Below, piece by piece: positions 60,601-64,000 of a stretch of 64,000 nt of DNA. Made by a program: the position numbers and the translations under genes. Each line of letters begins with the position of its first letter. The first letter of the stretch is position 1. The notes below the pieces were generated by a model. That model ran no database searches and was not told the DNA's origin. It saw only the letters and a list, made by a program, of their open reading frames with translations. The stretch is from Cryptomeria japonica (Eukaryota; Streptophyta; Pinopsida; Cupressales; Cupressaceae): the NCBI RefSeq assembly GCF_030272615.1, contig NC_081406.1, positions 185,791,770 through 185,855,769 on the forward strand. Direction: 5' to 3'.

Positions 60601-60616
60601 AATCTCATATACCAAT

Positions 60617-61716
60617 TGTTGAAATCAAGGAACATTGAGAGGGGGTAAATCAGTGTTCTGCAATCTTTCACTTTATTAAATTGTTATTTCAACCACTTAA
60701 TGCATATGTACAAAAGAAAGATGTAAGAAAAAAAAGAAAATAACCACAACACCATAAAACTATTATTTTTATACATTGAAAATTGGTTAAGGGAAAACCC
60801 ATGGTGGGGATGAACCCACAATATAGGTATACTCTGTAGAAGTATAGAAATTTAATAGTGGGGAATGCACATGTATTCAACACTGCCAAGATCTCACTAC
60901 TCAAAAGAGAGAGGCTTACTGCCAACAAATCAGATACAAAGATTACAAATCATTTAAACTGATGAATAGCATCTACAAATGCCAGAGTACAATTCTGGTT
61001 AAGCTCATTATAAAGATTCACACTCTACTCATATTTCATCTTATATTGCTCTATTTCGTTGCACTGTCTCTAATCTAGAGCACTAATCTCCAATTTGTGC
61101 ATGTGGAACTACACACAATCAATTAATCCTAACATTCACATCATAAAAATGACCAAAACCATCACTCATATATCTGCAACAGGAAATCATATCAGCTACA
61201 TGTCGACTCAAGAAAATTTAATTATTTTATGAACTGTATACAAACTAGCAGCAAAATCCAAACTCAAATGCTAATGCAGACCAAAATAATTGAACACACA
61301 CTACATCATATGTCGGCTAAATATCCTTGAACTTAAAAACAATTGCCAAAGTTTCTTCACTTAATCTACATAAGGATTTATCATGCTAGTTAGTTGTTTT
61401 GCACTATCAAACCAAAACCCGATACACTAAATCCTCTAACTCGCACACTAATCATCACCAAAGGCCAAAATTATTGAATAAGGTACTCGACACATCTATC
61501 AATCTTTCATTAGATCCACAACAAAATAATATTAACCTAAAACAAAATGCCAACTAAATAACCAAAAACTATCAAATGCTCTATTCTAAGCTTGTCGGAC
61601 TTAAACCAATTTTCAATCTGAATTCTGGTATGACCAAATCATTCACTGCAAATGGGTACATGTACTTGGGTTTCCATGAATGAAAAAACCAAATAACTTA
61701 TGTAGTGTCTCTTTCC

Positions 61717-61720
<4 letters not shown>
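60617..61720 (-). repeat. 5' LTR of element B (1,104 bp)
   Basis: Plus-strand reading TGTTGAAATCAAGGAACATTG ... CTTTCCAACA. Parallel to 39048-40155 with substitutions throughout. Its last bases merge into a CA repeat. Confidence 0.9.
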
Positions 61721-61766
<46 letters not shown>

Positions 61767-61795
61767 CAAACACACACATATACACATAATGTTTT
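61716..61795. repeat. CA microsatellite (imperfect end)
   Basis: About 20 uninterrupted CA units beginning in the last bases of the B LTR, then mixed catata/caaacacaca. Confidence 0.9.
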
Positions 61796-62885
61796 TGGTG
61801 TATAGCTATCTTGTTGTCTTATTGTTCTATTGGTTGTTCTAGAAGTTTTTGGGTCTGGAATTTATTGTTGGTGTTGAGTATTATTGTTATCTTCATTGGT
61901 TATGGTTTGGTATCATAGATATGATGGTTATGTGGTCTAGAAACATTTTTGTGTTCTCCAAGTGTTGTGGCATTAATCATTGTTGGTTGTGAGGTTCTAT
62001 GTTAGACCTATCCTTAGGTCCAAATATGATTTATGGAAGTATGTTTGATATGTTATGGGTCTCACTGAAGTGTGTGGAGATCTAGATTAGAGTTATTTGC
62101 ATTGGAGATTATGTTTTGACCAGTAATTGTTTATATAGTTGTGTACCGTGTGGATATGTTATTGGTTAGTTTCTAGTACAGATTGGTGAATTGATAATTG
62201 GAATATGTGTTTTGGTCCTCTCTTTCTCCTTGAGTAGATCAATGTGTCTATTTTTAGTTCAAAATGTATTTTTTGATTTAGACTGACTAAGCTGAAGATT
62301 TGATGATCTATATTGTATATAAGGCATATGTATATTTTGAGTTAGCATCTAGAATCTGGAGAGAGTGTAGATGATGTAGTGAAGAGTGAATATTATAGGA
62401 AGTTTGAGCAAAGAAGAAGAGATGTGTTCAAATGATATGCAAGTTTTGTTGAATACTATTGCAAAGAGTTGAGACAAAGTGTTGGTAGTTCAGATTAGTG
62501 TTGTTGTGTGTTGATGTTGGTTGCTTGATGCAAAGTTCAAGGACAACTTCATGCTCAAGAGATCCTTCTTTTCAAGTCATTTTCTGTATATTTCCCTAAG
62601 TGCAATTAGCTTTAGGTTTTGTAAGTCCTCTTTGTATCTTGCCCCATGAGCAATTAGCCTTGGTGTGCAAGTCCAAAGCAGTGAGCTCCCTTTTGTAAAT
62701 TTCTATTCATAGTGGATTATCTTGTGGGTCAACTCCCACTATGGTTTTTCCTTGTTTCAATTTTCCATGCATAAATCTTGGTGTTGATGTGTTGATATGT
62801 GTTGTTGGTTAATTGTTTGTATGCTATGACAATTATTTTGTTTGGACAGATTCACCCCCCTCTTAGTCTTGCCTTAGGTTCAACA
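61796..62885 (+). repeat. LTR F2 (plus strand), start approximate (about 61872)
   Basis: Same family as F1 (36626-37807). Ends gattcacccccctcttagtc ... GGTTCAACA at 62885, with cccactatggtttttcc (62736) and gcagtgagctccc (62678). No coding sequence. Not shown to be the partner of F1, because no TSD matches. Confidence 0.6.
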
Positions 62886-62948
62886 ACATACATACATACA
62901 TACATGCATGCATATATAAATATGTGTGTGTGTGTGTGTGTGTGTGTT
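62886..62948. repeat. CATA/CATG and GT microsatellite
   Basis: acatacatacat..., catgcatgcat, then about 14 GT units, starting directly at the F2 LTR end. Confidence 0.9.
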
Positions 62949-64000
62949 GTGAGTCGATCTTATATTTGATGATTTTGACTTGTTAGAGTTCTATGTTGAA
63001 CTTGGATATAATAATCATGGATTTAAATGATCCTTGGTTTTCACTTAAAATTAATGTATATATAATTTAAATTCCTATTATGTCATTTCCGTTTACATAT
63101 TAAAACATGGTTGGAGTTAATTTTATTATCATGTGCATTATGAATTCTTAAAGGCCCTTCATTTTAAATTATATTTTGTATAACTTTCTTTATATCTTTA
63201 CATGGCTTTAATCAACTTTTATGTGGATATAACAAATTCTTTAACTATTTCCAAATGACTACAAACTATTCTTCTTGGATAATCTAATGGTAAATTATTT
63301 GTAATTTTCATGCTACAGTACTAGGAATTTATTCATAATGTAATATCATTCCTAATATTTGACTACAAACATGTTGATATTGTTATTTTTTATATATGTT
63401 GTACAAGTTGATAATATGAATATTTTTAGTTATGATCAAATTCATGTTGAGTAAATTTTATCCATAATTTGATTTTTACAACATATTGATTTAATTAAAT
63501 TAATTTTTGTGTATATACATATATTCCATGTATTCACAATTTTCATTTAATTTGTTAGGGGTGGTCAATTATAATTCATTTTTATTGTCATTAGGTGTGA
63601 AATTTGATTGATATATAGGTTGGTATTTATTTTATATTGATATTTAAATTATACATAATTTTGTTGTGTTATCTTGTATTGCTACCACAGATAGTTTTGA
63701 TTTTCTTCATCAATAGCTAATATTTCTTGGTAGATAAATCAAGATTTAAGTAAATAATTAATTGAATGAAGTAGTTGTAATACTTTAAATCATATTGAGT
63801 TAAATTTACATATCTATCTATATTTAGATATCCTAAAAGGAGATTAATGAGATTTAGATTTAATAAGGTTCTCTTGAAACTACTTAAATATTTTTGCTAA
63901 GTTTATTTATTTCTTCATAAGAAATAGAGATGATTACTAGGAGGGCTATGAGAAGGTGTGTATTGTTGAAGATATTCATGATAATCTAGTTATTTATTTT
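62949..64000. other. AT-rich DNA, nothing recognised
   Basis: No ORF, repeat partner, RNA gene or LTR signature seen in the last kilobase. Confidence 0.6.

Larger units (their letters stand above)
39048..61720 (-). mobile_element. Element B: non-autonomous LTR retrotransposon, diverged relative of A, carrying a nest
   Basis: LTRs 39048-40155 and 60617-61720 are about 1.1 kb each and clearly alike. Removing the insert C (42704-57370 plus one TSD) leaves an element of about 8 kb. On the minus strand it has gag with four knuckles and an ORF2 related to element A, with no pol. The primer site is degenerate (minus TGGTATATGAG). The polypurine tract is at about 40156-40170. TSDs cannot be read because both ends touch simple repeats. 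Decay is heavier than in A. Confidence 0.85.

Noticed and set aside
1-64000. CRISPR arrays, bacterial operons, tRNA or rRNA genes
   Set aside because: No regularly spaced repeat array, no tRNA-like cloverleaf words and no rRNA blocks seen; the sequence is plant repeat DNA.

Overview
The window is repeat-filled, AT-rich plant nuclear DNA with no intact host gene. It holds a plant L1-type LINE, Ty1/copia and Ty3/gypsy LTR retrotransposons nested in one another, solo LTRs, and non-autonomous LTR elements. The size of the nests, the number of old elements and the style of the repeats fit a large-genome seed plant, most likely a gymnosperm such as a conifer; that attribution is inference.

Left part (1-24.9 kb). 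An LTR element (minus strand) runs off the left edge; its LTR is 529-1483. A nearly full-length LINE (minus, 1692-9576) has a 16-bp target-site duplication (TSD) and three coding blocks: ORF1 (DUF4283 plus CCHC), ORF2 (endonuclease, RT, RNase H) and an unexpected third ORF downstream of RNase H. Old LTR pieces and a decayed gypsy RT follow (10.1-12.7 kb), then a clean solo LTR (12765-13533, TSD atgga). A copia element (plus, 13698-21229, TSD taaat) has split the LTR of an older non-autonomous element whose gag and ORF2 relics continue to about 24.2 kb. A gypsy 3' end and LTR start close this part.

Middle (24.9-39 kb). Element A (minus, 24968-31688, TSD tcata, two 790-bp LTRs) has a gag with four zinc knuckles and a second reading frame of about 1,150 codons, with no protease, integrase, RT or RNase H. 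It sits in the gypsy LTR, which continues to its right. About 5 kb of AT-rich non-coding DNA follows, then an LTR (about 36.6-37.8 kb) and the decayed remains of an intron-containing gene (37.8-39.0 kb).

Right part (39-64 kb) is a four-level nest. Element B (39048-61720) is a diverged relative of A. Inside it is copia element C (42704-57370, TSD ccttc). In C's gag is a solo LTR, E (47797-55395, TSD caata). In E is copia element D (48836-55096, TSD tcatc/tcctc). A microsatellite, another LTR and AT-rich DNA finish the window.

The strongest candidate for something little described is the A/B lineage: three diverged copies keep the same gag and the same long ORF2 although each lacks pol, and the LINE's third ORF may carry a related helical domain. 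The elements depend on enzymes made elsewhere. Most premature stops are TAG or TGA, as expected from decay of methylated CAG and CGA codons.
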